A stretch of 18,548 nt of DNA, taken from assembly GCA_002292855.1 (NCBI GenBank), contig DBBY01000049.1, positions 17,182-35,729 on the forward strand, read 5' to 3'. Below are positions 8,283 through 16,272 of the stretch, piece after piece. Source of the stretch: Flavobacteriales bacterium UBA972 (GTDB taxonomy: Bacteria > Bacteroidota > Bacteroidia > Flavobacteriales > Schleiferiaceae). Both the position numbers and the translations under genes were made by a program. The notes under the pieces were generated by a model, which was given only the letters and a program-made list of their open reading frames with translations, had not been told where the DNA came from and searched no databases. Each line of letters starts with the position of its first letter. Within the stretch, counting starts at the first letter, position 1.

Positions 8283-10145
8283 CTATCGGTTAAACTTCAA
8301 AACCCGTATTCCCTTAGGCTCAAAGTCCAGCCTTGCCTCTGCCGTGAATCCGCCGCCTTCCAAAAGATCGCTAACCGAGGTTCCAGGCTTTAGGCCCAAT
8401 TCGGCAAAGCGTTCGACCGGCCAGGTCCGCAGCACCTCGTCGCCGTTGGCCAGCACCAGAATTACCTCAGAGTCCGAGTACCAGGCATAGGCAAACGAGC
8501 CCATGTCGGGGGTGAACTGCATGAAGCTGCCCGTGCCAATCAGGGAGTGGGCGGCGCGAAGGGCGCCGAGCTGGCGCAGGTAGGCCTGGGCCTCCTTCTG
8601 GTCGGGCGCAAGGCCTTGACCTGTGAATCCCGAGACCTTGTCTGAGGGCCAGCCTCCCGCAAAATCCTGGCGCATGGCCCCGTGGTCGTCAAGGGCGCTG
8701 TAGAGCAGCTCGGTTCCGTAGTAAATCGTTGGAATTCCGCGCAGCGTGTAAAGCATGCCCAAGCCGAGCTTGAAGCGGTCGAGGTCCTTGCCGACCTTGC
8801 CAAAGAAGCGCCCCTCGTCGTGGTTGTCGAGAAAGGTCACCAGATGATCGCCAGCACGATCAAAACCATAGAGGTAGTCCGCAGCCAAGGCGTTGTACAC
8901 GTCGGCCATGCCCTCGTTCCATCCGCTCGGCCGTTCCACCGCCTTCTTGAGGCCCCAGTACATCGGGAAGTCGGCGGCCCCTGGGAGGTCCGGATGCGTT
9001 TCAAGGTAAAATGCCTGGGCATGCGCACTGTGCACCCATGACTCGCTAAACACATAAAACTGCGGCTCAAAGGCCTTGACTTCTGCCATCCATTGGCGCA
9101 AAAAAGCCTGGTCGGGGTAAAGCCAGGTATCCACGCGGAACGCGTCGAGCTGGGCCTCCTCGATCCACCAAAGGCTGTTTTGAATCAGGTAGCGGGCGCA
9201 GTGCGGGTCGCGTCCGTTGACGTCGGGCATGGAGCCCACAAACCAACCGTCCATCTGCCGCTCGCGGTCGTAGGCCGAGGCATAGGGGTCAAACAGCGTC
9301 TGGTAGCGGTGAATCGAGGTGAACTTTGGGTTCTCTTCACCACGGGCCTTGGCCCGAGCATCGGTGGCCGGCGCCGAAGGCCATGCGTTGAACCAGCTGG
9401 AGTCTGGCGGGCTCTGGTAGAGGTAGTGCCCAGTCCCCACATGGTTAAACACCATGTCTTTAACCGCCTTCATTTCGCGAGTATGCAGGCCATCAACCCA
9501 TCCCAGGTAGTCCTTATGGCTCCCGTAGCGCGGGTCGATGCGGTAGTGGTCCGTAATCGCATAGCCGTGGTAGCTTGCCATTGGCATGTTGTTCTCCAGC
9601 AGGGGCATAGGCCATACCGCCGTCACACCCAGCGACTTGAGATAGTCCAGTTGGGCCGTCATCCCGGCAAGGTCGCCCCCGTGCCTCGCATAGGCCCTTT
9701 GGCGGTCTACTCCGCGCTCTGCCATTCCAGCGACATCGTCATTGCCCGCGTCTGCATTGGCAAATCGGTCAGGAGTAATCAGGTACATAAGGTCGCGCTG
9801 GGTCAATCCTGGTGCAGCCGTTCGGGTTCGGCGAGCCTTGAGCTCCCATTCGGTGCGGACCTTGCCCCTTGCCGACTTCGCCACTAAAGCCACCTTGGCC
9901 GATTTAGCGTTGGGCTGTACCTCCACCGTCACATACCGGTAGTGCGGATTAGCCGCGGGAACGTCTGAAACCAGCACGACACCAGGGGCGCTCACCGAGA
10001 CGGACGAAAGTTCCGAGTCGCTCGACACGAGCAGCTCGAGGCGAGTAACAGAGGTTCCCACCCACCAATGGGGCGGGTCCACCCGAAGGGTTTGCGCTGC
10101 AGCCCCCGTGGCCGCAAAAAAGCAAAGTATTAGCAGTCGTAGCAT
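8283..10145 (-). CDS. exported GH13 alpha-amylase / neopullulanase-type enzyme
   Basis: This glycoside hydrolase family 13 enzyme probably hydrolyses alpha-1,4 (and perhaps alpha-1,6) links of starch-derived oligosaccharides in the periplasm. From the ATG at 10145 it has 620 residues: a signal peptide (about 1-18, ending ATGAAAQ), an N-terminal cyclomaltodextrinase-type beta domain (about 20-105, with VDPPHWWVG), the TIM barrel (about 115-490), and a C-terminal beta domain. The four GH13 regions are intact: DMVFNH (230-235), FRVD with nucleophile D339, FSESW with acid/base E368, and FLDNHD with transition-state D443. No lipobox cysteine follows the signal peptide and no T9SS sorting domain is present, which fits a soluble periplasmic enzyme like SusA. 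A GTG at 10151 would add two residues but overlaps a -7-like box, so ATG is preferred. It is the last gene of the Sus-like locus, separated from it by a strong terminator. Exact bond specificity cannot be read from sequence. Confidence 0.93.
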   Translation of the reverse strand: MLRLLILCFFAATGAAAQTLRVDPPHWWVGTSVTRLELLVSSDSELSSVSVSAPGVVLVSDVPAANPHYRYVTVEVQPNAKSAKVALVAKSARGKVRTEWELKARRTRTAAPGLTQRDLMYLITPDRFANADAGNDDVAGMAERGVDRQRAYARHGGDLAGMTAQLDYLKSLGVTAVWPMPLLENNMPMASYHGYAITDHYRIDPRYGSHKDYLGWVDGLHTREMKAVKDMVFNHVGTGHYLYQSPPDSSWFNAWPSAPATDARAKARGEENPKFTSIHRYQTLFDPYASAYDRERQMDGWFVGSMPDVNGRDPHCARYLIQNSLWWIEEAQLDAFRVDTWLYPDQAFLRQWMAEVKAFEPQFYVFSESWVHSAHAQAFYLETHPDLPGAADFPMYWGLKKAVERPSGWNEGMADVYNALAADYLYGFDRAGDHLVTFLDNHDEGRFFGKVGKDLDRFKLGLGMLYTLRGIPTIYYGTELLYSALDDHGAMRQDFAGGWPSDKVSGFTGQGLAPDQKEAQAYLRQLGALRAAHSLIGTGSFMQFTPDMGSFAYAWYSDSEVILVLANGDEVLRTWPVERFAELGLKPGTSVSDLLEGGGFTAEARLDFEPKGIRVLKFNR

Positions 10146-10150
10146 GGCCA

Positions 10151-10158
10151 CAAAAGTA
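10151..10158 (-). promoter_or_regulatory. candidate -7 box of the amylase gene (near-leaderless)
   Basis: TACTTTTG on the minus strand fits TAnnTTTG exactly and ends five bases before the ATG at 10145, so transcription would begin close to or at the start codon. No clear TTG -33 element is present; that position falls on the terminator hairpin. The match could be chance in a T-rich tract. Confidence 0.35.
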
Positions 10159-10161
10159 CCT

Positions 10162-10192
10162 AAAAAGAAAAAGCCCCCCGATTCGGAGGGCT
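10162..10192 (-). terminator. strong intrinsic terminator after the T9SS-sorted protein gene
   Basis: On the minus strand AGCCCTCC (10192-10185) pairs with GGGGGGCT (10179-10172): eight pairs with one T-G wobble, plus a possible inner G-C pair. A T-rich tract (TTTTTCTTTTT) follows. It lies 24 bases after the T9SS-sorted protein gene and directly before the amylase gene, so it should cut or attenuate the susC-susD transcript before the amylase. Confidence 0.9.
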
Positions 10193-10215
10193 CCTTCAGT
10201 AAAAACTAAAGCGAA

Positions 10216-10965
10216 TTAGTGGCTTACCACAACGCGCTTCACGCTCTTCATGCCGTCAACAACCACTTCAACGAAGTAGGTTCCGTTGGCAACATTCAAA
10301 TCAGCCTTGATGCTGTTTGCACCAGCCTCAACCGCAGGGTTCAGAACCATAACAGACTGGCCAAGAAGGCTCATCACGTTGATGGTAGCAGTACCCGCAG
10401 CGCGCGCGCTGAAGTCAATGCTAACCGCGCCGCTGGTCGGGTTAGGAGACATAGTGAGTTCCGTAGCTGCAAGCTCCACTGAAGTCAATGAAGGCGAAGA
10501 ACCGTTGCACTGAAAGCACTTGTCGTAGCAGAACAAGAATGCAGCGTTGGCAGCAGGCACGACCAGAGTACGGTTGATGTTACCGCCGCCGTCGTCTAAA
10601 CCGCAGTTGTCGGTAGCAATCATCGTTCCCGTGCCGCCCTCGTTGGTTCCCCAATCGTTGTTGACAAACTTGTAAAGCTGGGTTGCACCAACTGCAGAAG
10701 CAGGATAGGATACCGTAATCGCCCAGATGTTGCTTCCCTCGTCGGTCATTGCAGAGTACTGGTTAGAGGGAGACCAATCCACCATGGCGTTAGTACCATT
10801 AGTAGCACCTTGAGCGGCAAAATTGCCACCAATGCGCATTCCGTTGGCACCCAGCGTAGCGCCGGCACCGAGGTAGTCGGTAATGTCGACCTTGTAGGTC
10901 ACAGAAACCTGAGCAAAAGCAGCACTAGCAACGAGGGCTGCAGCAAGAGTAAGGGTTTTTTTCAT
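10216..10965 (-). CDS. T9SS-sorted surface protein with carbohydrate-binding-like module
   Basis: This 249-residue protein is exported and displayed on or released from the cell surface. It has a Sec signal peptide (1-19, MKKTLTLAAA...AFAQ) and a beta-rich central module (about 20-155). A type A T9SS C-terminal sorting domain (about 170-249) contains SPNPTSG, LLGQSVM, NGTYFVEV and the end VKRVVVSH. The central module begins VTYKVDITDY and includes DWSPSNQYSAM, YKFVNNDWG and INRTLVVP. This resembles the starch-binding-like Ig-fold modules (CBM20/48-like) seen in many Bacteroidota secreted proteins; binding to starch is inference. A Cys-x3-Cys-x2-Cys cluster (C146, C150, C153) links module and sorting domain. 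It starts 22 bases after susD with an AT-rich leader (TTTTTAATTTTT just before ATG), typical of well-expressed Bacteroidota genes, and ends in a strong terminator. No catalytic motif is visible. Its place in the locus suggests it does the job of SusE/SusF. Confidence 0.85.
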   Translation of the reverse strand: MKKTLTLAAALVASAAFAQVSVTYKVDITDYLGAGATLGANGMRIGGNFAAQGATNGTNAMVDWSPSNQYSAMTDEGSNIWAITVSYPASAVGATQLYKFVNNDWGTNEGGTGTMIATDNCGLDDGGGNINRTLVVPAANAAFLFCYDKCFQCNGSSPSLTSVELAATELTMSPNPTSGAVSIDFSARAAGTATINVMSLLGQSVMVLNPAVEAGANSIKADLNVANGTYFVEVVVDGMKSVKRVVVSH

Positions 10966-10987
10966 AAAAATTAAAAATTGGTGTTGA

Positions 10988-12571
10988 TTAATAGCCCGGG
11001 TTTTGCTCCAGGTTTGGGTTCGCGTTGAGGTCAGCGCCCGGTAAGGGGTAAAGGTTGAGGTGACTGCCTACCGCAGTGCCAAATTGCTCGCCGCCCTTAA
11101 ACTGCCAGAGGTAGCTGCCTGTGGTAAACTTACCAAAGCGAATCAGATCCTGGCGGCGGTGGCCTTCGGTGTACAGTTCCCTAGCGCGCTCGTCAAGGAT
11201 GTCGTCTAACGTCAACGCCGTCACGTTCTGGCTGCTGCTGCCCACGGCGCGTGCGCGGACCAGATTGAAGTAATTCAGGCCTGATGCCAAATTGCTTCCG
11301 CTGCGGACTGCGGCTTCGGCGTACATAAGGTAAAAATCTGCCAAACGAAACATTGGGAAGTCAATGTCCACAAAGGTTCCGGGCTCCACGCCAGCGCTGC
11401 TGTCGCGGTTAATGTTCCTCCACTTGGTGATGCCAACGCCCTGGGTAAAGGTTCCGACGTCCGTAATCGTGTCTTCTTGCCCATCCATGTATAAATAGTC
11501 GCTGCGATGGTCGCCAGGCAGCGTGAACTTATTGGCCCAGTTAAAAGTTCCACGGTTGCCCTGCCAGCCCGAGGTTGTGCCAAAATCGGACTGGTTCATC
11601 GATCCGCCCATGTGCGAGTGAACCAAGAAGGTGGTTCCGCCGTAGGTCCGGGTGCGGTTGCCGTCAAACGTGGCCACAAAAATCATCTCGGGCGACAAAT
11701 CGTTGTCAGCGTTAAAATTGAATCCGTAGGTCGGCTCCAGGCCGTAGCCCGCGTCAATGATGCGCTGGCAGTCCTCCATGGTTTGGGTCCAGCGAGGGGT
11801 GCCCGGTACACCAGGGGTGGCCGTGTAAACCTCGGCGTTCAAATTCATTTTAGCACGGAGTGCCCAGAGGGCACCTTGGTCTGCACGACCGTATTCGTCC
11901 GAACGGGCAGGGGCCAGGCTTGGCTCTATGGCGTTCAGTTCATCCATGATCCAGTTAAAGAGGTCAGGGCGCATGATCTGCTGGGGCGGCTCCGAACCAG
12001 GACGAACGCTTTCGTCGGCAAAGGGAACGTTTCCGAACAAATCCAATGCGTGGTAGTAGCTCAGGGCACGCAGGTACCGAGCCTCGGCATTCATTTTGCG
12101 AATCGCCAATTTATCGGCCTCGCTAAAGTCTTTTGTGGCCAAGAAGTCATCTCCGGAGTAGCGAATGAACTCATTGGCCAAACTGATTTGGTAGTAGATG
12201 CGGTAGTACATCGCGCTGACAAAGGGCGAGTTGTCGTTCCAATCCATCGTGTTCAGCTCGGGGATTCCCGGGTCGGCCCATCCGCAAATAGACTCGTCGG
12301 TGGGCAGCTGCTGCAGGTTCCACATGACGCGCACGTACTGAGAGAAGCCTTCGTCGATTCCGCCAATATCAGGCATGCCGGCAGGGCCGTTGTTGCCAGA
12401 AATCGACAGCCCGGCGTAGATCTTCGCAAGAACGTTGGCGTAGTTGTTGGGGTCGCTGTAGACCTGTTCCGCCGTCAAGCCATACTTGGGAGAAAGGTTT
12501 AGGTCGTCGGCGCAGGAGGCAACCAGAATCGAAACACTGGCGGCAAGGGCAAGGGATTGTGCAAACTTCAT
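10988..12571 (-). CDS. susD: SusD/RagB family surface glycan-binding lipoprotein
   Basis: This outer-membrane lipoprotein captures glycans and lids the SusC transporter. The 527-residue protein has a lipoprotein signal with lipobox LVAS-C20, followed by the typical ADDLNLSPKYGLTAEQVYSD start. Alpha-helical TPR-like regions frame the SusD-like and SusD_RagB domains. The family block ERARELYTEGHRRQDLIRF (about 461-479) and the canonical C-terminus YPLPGADLNANPNLEQNPGY are present. Length is normal. It starts 12 bases after susC, forming the standard pair. The alpha-glucan substrate is inferred from the amylase downstream; SusD sequence itself does not show ligand specificity. Symbol given by family, not by proven orthology with Bacteroides SusD. 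Confidence 0.96.
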   Translation of the reverse strand: MKFAQSLALAASVSILVASCADDLNLSPKYGLTAEQVYSDPNNYANVLAKIYAGLSISGNNGPAGMPDIGGIDEGFSQYVRVMWNLQQLPTDESICGWADPGIPELNTMDWNDNSPFVSAMYYRIYYQISLANEFIRYSGDDFLATKDFSEADKLAIRKMNAEARYLRALSYYHALDLFGNVPFADESVRPGSEPPQQIMRPDLFNWIMDELNAIEPSLAPARSDEYGRADQGALWALRAKMNLNAEVYTATPGVPGTPRWTQTMEDCQRIIDAGYGLEPTYGFNFNADNDLSPEMIFVATFDGNRTRTYGGTTFLVHSHMGGSMNQSDFGTTSGWQGNRGTFNWANKFTLPGDHRSDYLYMDGQEDTITDVGTFTQGVGITKWRNINRDSSAGVEPGTFVDIDFPMFRLADFYLMYAEAAVRSGSNLASGLNYFNLVRARAVGSSSQNVTALTLDDILDERARELYTEGHRRQDLIRFGKFTTGSYLWQFKGGEQFGTAVGSHLNLYPLPGADLNANPNLEQNPGY

Positions 12572-12583
12572 GGTCGTCTTGGC

Positions 12584-15500
12584 TTAAAGAGTTACGTTCA
12601 ATTGCAGGTTAAATACCCGTGGACGCGGGAAGATCAAGTTGTCGATTCCTCCGGCAAGCTCGGGGTCAAGACCCGAGTATCGGGTGAAGACCAAGGCATT
12701 TTGAACCGAGAAATTAATGCTTGCTGGGTACTTGCCTTGGCCAATATTACCCAAGTCGTACGACAGGTAGAGGTTGTCCAATCGCAGGTAGTCCGCGCGC
12801 TCCAAAAAGTAGTTCGACATCAGCTGCTCGGTGGTGTTGAACATGAATTCCGTATTCAAGAAATCGCGCGACATGTTGTTCAGGTGCGGGAAGGAGCCCC
12901 CAACCGAGAACAGGTTGCCGTGAAGCGAATTGTTGTTGTTGTAGATGTAGTGACCAAACTCACCGCGCCAAGTCATGCCGCCGCTCCACTTCTTGTACCT
13001 CCAGGTCGTGGTGAAACCCAAGGTTTGAATGGGTTCCGGCTGCGCGTCGTTGTACACGAGGTCGTCAGAATTAATGATTCCGTCGCCATTTTGATCCACA
13101 TAGGCCTCGATGTCGTCAATTTTACCGTTGGTATTCTCGTCGGCGCTGGCATCAAATCGATCGAGCTTGCCGTTGCGCTCAATGATCTTGCCATTAACAT
13201 CGTAGCGGTGCTCGTAGGTGTAGAAGGTAAACATGGGGTGCCCTACCTGATGAATCTGAATGGTGTTGCCCACGCCTCCATTAATGCCTCCGACGCGTAT
13301 TCCCTTAGAAGTAGAGTCTACTACGCGGGTAAGCTTGTCAATTCGGTTGCGGTTAATTGCACCATTGATGCCGAATTCCAAGCTCGCATTCTCGGTATCG
13401 ACGGCCACAAGATTCAAATTCAGTTCTGCTCCACGGTTGGTCATGGCGCCCACATTGGTCAAAACCAGATTCGAGAAGTTCGTGCCGGCCGCCACAGGAA
13501 TTACGCCGAGCAGGTCGTAGGTGTACTTCTCATATAGATCGACGCTCGCGGTCACGCGGTTTTTTAGCAAGCCAAAGTCCAATCCGAGGTTGGTTGTGCG
13601 CGTCTTCTCCCACTCCAAAAAGTAGTCGTAGGCATCAGGGCGCAGCACGTCGACATAGTTGCTGCCAAACTGGTACTGGGCGGTGCCGGTTCCGTAGGCG
13701 TAGTTGGCAATGTAGCCATAGTCGTTATAAATGTCTTGCTGCCCGGTAACACCGACACTAGCGCGGACTTTGAGCGAAGAAACCGAGCCCTTAATGGCCT
13801 TAAAGGCCTTCTCTTCGAGCACGTTCCAGCCCAAGGCAACCGAGGGGAACAGACCCCAACGGCTCTCTGGAGAGAATCGGCTGGAACCGTCGGAACGCAG
13901 CGAGGCCGTAATCAAGTATTTGCCCAAAATATTGATGTTGCTGCGGCCAAAAAACGACATCAGGGCGTTGTCTACATCATAGGGGAAGGGATTCGCCGGA
14001 GACAGCGTGTCGCCGTTAAACCTCAGGCTTGGCAGGTTCTCTGCATACGATCGCCATTTCTGAAAGGAGTAACCCCCAGTCCAGTCGGTCTTGACTTTGC
14101 CCTTAGCTAGGTCTTTTTTGTAGCTGGCGTAGGTCTCCAAAAGCTGGTTGCCTCGAGTGCTAAAGTAGCGGTTGTTCTCGCCGCCGTTTACAAAACTCAT
14201 GGCCGCATAGTCAGGAACCACCACGGTACCCTTGTTTAACCCAAAGTCGCCTCCCAAATTCACATACAGGTGAAGGTCCGTCTCGCTAAGGGGCTTGAAG
14301 TCAAAGAGCACGTTGCCGATAAAACGGTCGTTGGTGCCGCGGTCGTCGCGCAATTCAAGCAGGCCGACCGGATTGCGGGGCGAGAGGTTGCTCAGGGCGC
14401 CGTTGGGCAATCCCCACTCAAAATACCCGCCGTACTTCGATGTATCTCCCGACTGTACCTCGCGGGTGGGATCAAACCAAACGGCAGAGCCAATGGCTCC
14501 CTGGTTCGCATACTTGTTGTAGGCACGGTAGGCCTTGGCGCTCACGTTGGCCGTGAGGTTGCGCGTGATTTTTGGCGAAGCATTCAGGGTCACGCTGTAG
14601 CGGTCCAATGCCGAAGTCTTTAGCACGCCCGTCTCGGAATAGTATCCAATACCCAAGCGGTACGGGAGGCCCTTGACGCCGCCACTCAGGGCCACGTTAA
14701 TGTCTTGAGCCATTCCACGCTGGTAAATTTGGTCTTGCCATTGGGTATTGGTAGGCAAGGAATCGTTGGCAATCAACACGTCGCCCGTGCCGCCCACTTG
14801 GTAGTAGCCCTTGGCTCCTGCCAAACGCTTGCGCTGGTTGTTTGAGCCGTATTCATTAATGGCCGAAACAAATTCTTCGGTCGTGAGCACGTCCATGCGG
14901 TTGCGATTGGTCCGCACCGAGCTTACGGCACTCAGTTCCACCTTCAATGGGGCGTCCTTCAGGCCTTTTTTGGTCGTGACCAGTATTACCCCGTTGGCTG
15001 CGCGCGAACCATAGATGGCCGTGGCCGACGCGTCCTTGAGCACCGTGAAGCTCTCGATGTCGTTGGGGTTAATAAGACCGAGTCCCTCTGAGGGCAGTCC
15101 GTCGATGACGATTAGCGGGTCGTTGCTGGCGTTGATTGAGGATCCGCCTCGAATGCGGATCCGCGCACCTTCGCCCGGGCGACCAGACCCTGCCGTAATT
15201 CGAACGCCTGGAGTTTTACCTACAATTAACTGGGCTGGATTTGCAAAGGCCCCCTTTTGAAAGGACTTGGACTTCACGCTCACTAGCGAACCCGTAAGGT
15301 CTCGTGCCGTAGTGGAACCGTAGCCTACAATGACTACCTCATCAAGCTGTTCCGCGGATTCTTCGAGGGTGAAGTTTAGGGTTGCGCTGCCGGCGACCTG
15401 AACCGTTTTTTTAAGGGTCACGTAGCCCATTAAAGCCGCCGTTAGAGTGGCTGACTTGGCCGGTACCATTATGCTGTAGCGTCCGCTGGCGTCGGTTACT

Positions 15501-15655
15501 GCGGTGCTGCCTGAGGAGGATTCCTTGACCACGGCAGAAGGTAGCGGATTGCCCTCGGCATCGCGGACCAAACCAGAAACTTGGCCCTGAGCCCAGGCGG
15601 AAACTGACGCGAGGGAAATGGCCAGGGCCAGCAAAAATTTATGCGAATTCATCAT
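12584..15655 (-). CDS. susC: SusC/RagA family TonB-dependent outer-membrane transporter
   Basis: This outer-membrane beta-barrel imports oligosaccharides captured by SusD, driven by TonB. The 1023-residue protein has a signal peptide (about 1-22, ending SAWAQ) and a carboxypeptidase-regulatory-like domain (about 24-98, GQVSGLVRDAEGNPLPSAVV). The SusC TonB-box region is LDEVVIVGYG (104-113). The plug (about 115-235) has IRIRGGSSINASNDPLIVID and GSRAANGVILVTTKKG, and a long barrel runs to the C-terminus. Two adjacent Asp/Asn-rich loops, DENTNGKIDD (839-848) and DQNGDGIINSDD (854-865), look like EF-hand-type calcium loops, a known feature of this family. Two in-frame ATGs stand at the start (15655 and 15652). 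It is the first gene of the locus; the 123-base region before it contains two short palindromes. The alpha-glucan substrate is inferred from neighbours. Confidence 0.96.
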   Translation of the reverse strand: MMNSHKFLLALAISLASVSAWAQGQVSGLVRDAEGNPLPSAVVKESSSGSTAVTDASGRYSIMVPAKSATLTAALMGYVTLKKTVQVAGSATLNFTLEESAEQLDEVVIVGYGSTTARDLTGSLVSVKSKSFQKGAFANPAQLIVGKTPGVRITAGSGRPGEGARIRIRGGSSINASNDPLIVIDGLPSEGLGLINPNDIESFTVLKDASATAIYGSRAANGVILVTTKKGLKDAPLKVELSAVSSVRTNRNRMDVLTTEEFVSAINEYGSNNQRKRLAGAKGYYQVGGTGDVLIANDSLPTNTQWQDQIYQRGMAQDINVALSGGVKGLPYRLGIGYYSETGVLKTSALDRYSVTLNASPKITRNLTANVSAKAYRAYNKYANQGAIGSAVWFDPTREVQSGDTSKYGGYFEWGLPNGALSNLSPRNPVGLLELRDDRGTNDRFIGNVLFDFKPLSETDLHLYVNLGGDFGLNKGTVVVPDYAAMSFVNGGENNRYFSTRGNQLLETYASYKKDLAKGKVKTDWTGGYSFQKWRSYAENLPSLRFNGDTLSPANPFPYDVDNALMSFFGRSNINILGKYLITASLRSDGSSRFSPESRWGLFPSVALGWNVLEEKAFKAIKGSVSSLKVRASVGVTGQQDIYNDYGYIANYAYGTGTAQYQFGSNYVDVLRPDAYDYFLEWEKTRTTNLGLDFGLLKNRVTASVDLYEKYTYDLLGVIPVAAGTNFSNLVLTNVGAMTNRGAELNLNLVAVDTENASLEFGINGAINRNRIDKLTRVVDSTSKGIRVGGINGGVGNTIQIHQVGHPMFTFYTYEHRYDVNGKIIERNGKLDRFDASADENTNGKIDDIEAYVDQNGDGIINSDDLVYNDAQPEPIQTLGFTTTWRYKKWSGGMTWRGEFGHYIYNNNNSLHGNLFSVGGSFPHLNNMSRDFLNTEFMFNTTEQLMSNYFLERADYLRLDNLYLSYDLGNIGQGKYPASINFSVQNALVFTRYSGLDPELAGGIDNLIFPRPRVFNLQLNVTL

Positions 15656-15662
15656 TACGGGT

Positions 15663-15670
15663 TAACGTTA
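15663..15670. promoter_or_regulatory. TAACGTTA palindrome just upstream of susC
   Basis: An eight-base perfect palindrome lies 7 bases before the susC start, in what should be the 5' leader. It could be an operator, but eight bases is short enough to occur by chance. Confidence 0.2.
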
Positions 15671-15702
15671 GGTTACCGCAATGTACTAAAAAATGCAATT
15701 AA

Positions 15703-15717
15703 GTGTACGGATTACAC
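15703..15717. promoter_or_regulatory. inverted repeat GTGTA-N5-TACAC upstream of susC
   Basis: Perfect five-base arms around a five-base spacer, about 50 bases before susC, near where an activator or repressor of the glycan locus would bind. No clear TAnnTTTG box follows; TACATTG at 15686-15680 on the minus strand is the closest partial match. No regulator gene is encoded in the window. Confidence 0.3.
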
Positions 15718-15753
15718 CCTAAAACGAAGAAGATAAAATTGGGTCCGCAACGG

Positions 15754-15776
15754 CCGCATCAGGCGGTACCATGCGG
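15754..15776 (-). terminator. possible weak terminator after the bacilliredoxin gene
   Basis: CCGCAT (15776-15771 on the minus strand) pairs with ATGCGG (15759-15754) across an 11-base loop, directly after the bacilliredoxin stop. There is no immediate T tract, so termination would be weak or factor-assisted. Confidence 0.25.
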
Positions 15777-15778
15777 AA

Positions 15779-16195
15779 TCAGCTGCAGAACTCCTCGAAG
15801 GCTGCAGTCAAATTAGTGGCAAGTGCTTGGGCAGATCGGCCTTCAATGTGATGGCGCTCAATCATGTGCACCAGTTCGCCGTCTTTAAACAGGGCAATGG
15901 ATGGCGAAGACGGAGGGAAGGGCATCATTAAACCGCGTGCCATGTCAACCGAAGACTTGTCGTTGCCGGCAAAAGCGGTGACTGCACGAGTCGGCTTGGC
16001 CCCAGGGCTTGACAAGGCCATGCGCACCCCTGGGCGGCACGAACCTGCGGCGCATCCGCAAACCGAATTGATGACCACTAGGGTGGTGCCTTCGCCGTGA
16101 ATCGCGGCCTTCATCTGCTCTGCGTCGCGAAATTCTTCGAATCCAGCATTGGTGAGTTCCGCGCGCATGGGGGCAATTAGGTCTTCGGGGTACAT
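15779..16195 (-). CDS. bacilliredoxin BrxA/BrxB family protein
   Basis: This small cytosolic thioredoxin-fold protein of the YphP/YqiW (DUF1094) family is expected to reduce mixed disulfides between proteins and a low-molecular-weight thiol such as bacillithiol. The 138-residue sequence has the diagnostic CGC active site, C46-G47-C48, within NSVCGCAAGSCRPG, with a further C53. The family segment FAGNDKSSVDMARGLM and the PPSSPSIALFKDGELVHMIE strand follow. Length is normal. It is a single gene between susC and the divergent LolA-like operon, with its own promoter-like box upstream. No bacillithiol synthesis genes are in the window, so the partner thiol is inference. Paralogue identity (BrxA or BrxB) cannot be decided. 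Confidence 0.93.
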   Translation of the reverse strand: MYPEDLIAPMRAELTNAGFEEFRDAEQMKAAIHGEGTTLVVINSVCGCAAGSCRPGVRMALSSPGAKPTRAVTAFAGNDKSSVDMARGLMMPFPPSSPSIALFKDGELVHMIERHHIEGRSAQALATNLTAAFEEFCS

Positions 16196-16272
16196 CGCTT
16201 TAGAGTTTATGGTTTAGTGCTATCGCAGCAAGCATTGTGCCGAACGAGGGCGCAGGGCTGTGCATTATTTAG

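Noticed and set aside
11507..12502. 331-codon plus-strand open frame antisense to susD
   Set aside because: The opposite frame is a full canonical SusD; the antisense translation resembles no known protein and lies wholly within it.
12557..13537. 326-codon plus-strand open frame antisense to susC
   Set aside because: It is a shadow of the susC reading frame, starts inside susD/susC junction sequence, has no recognisable domain and low-complexity Val/Arg/His-rich composition.
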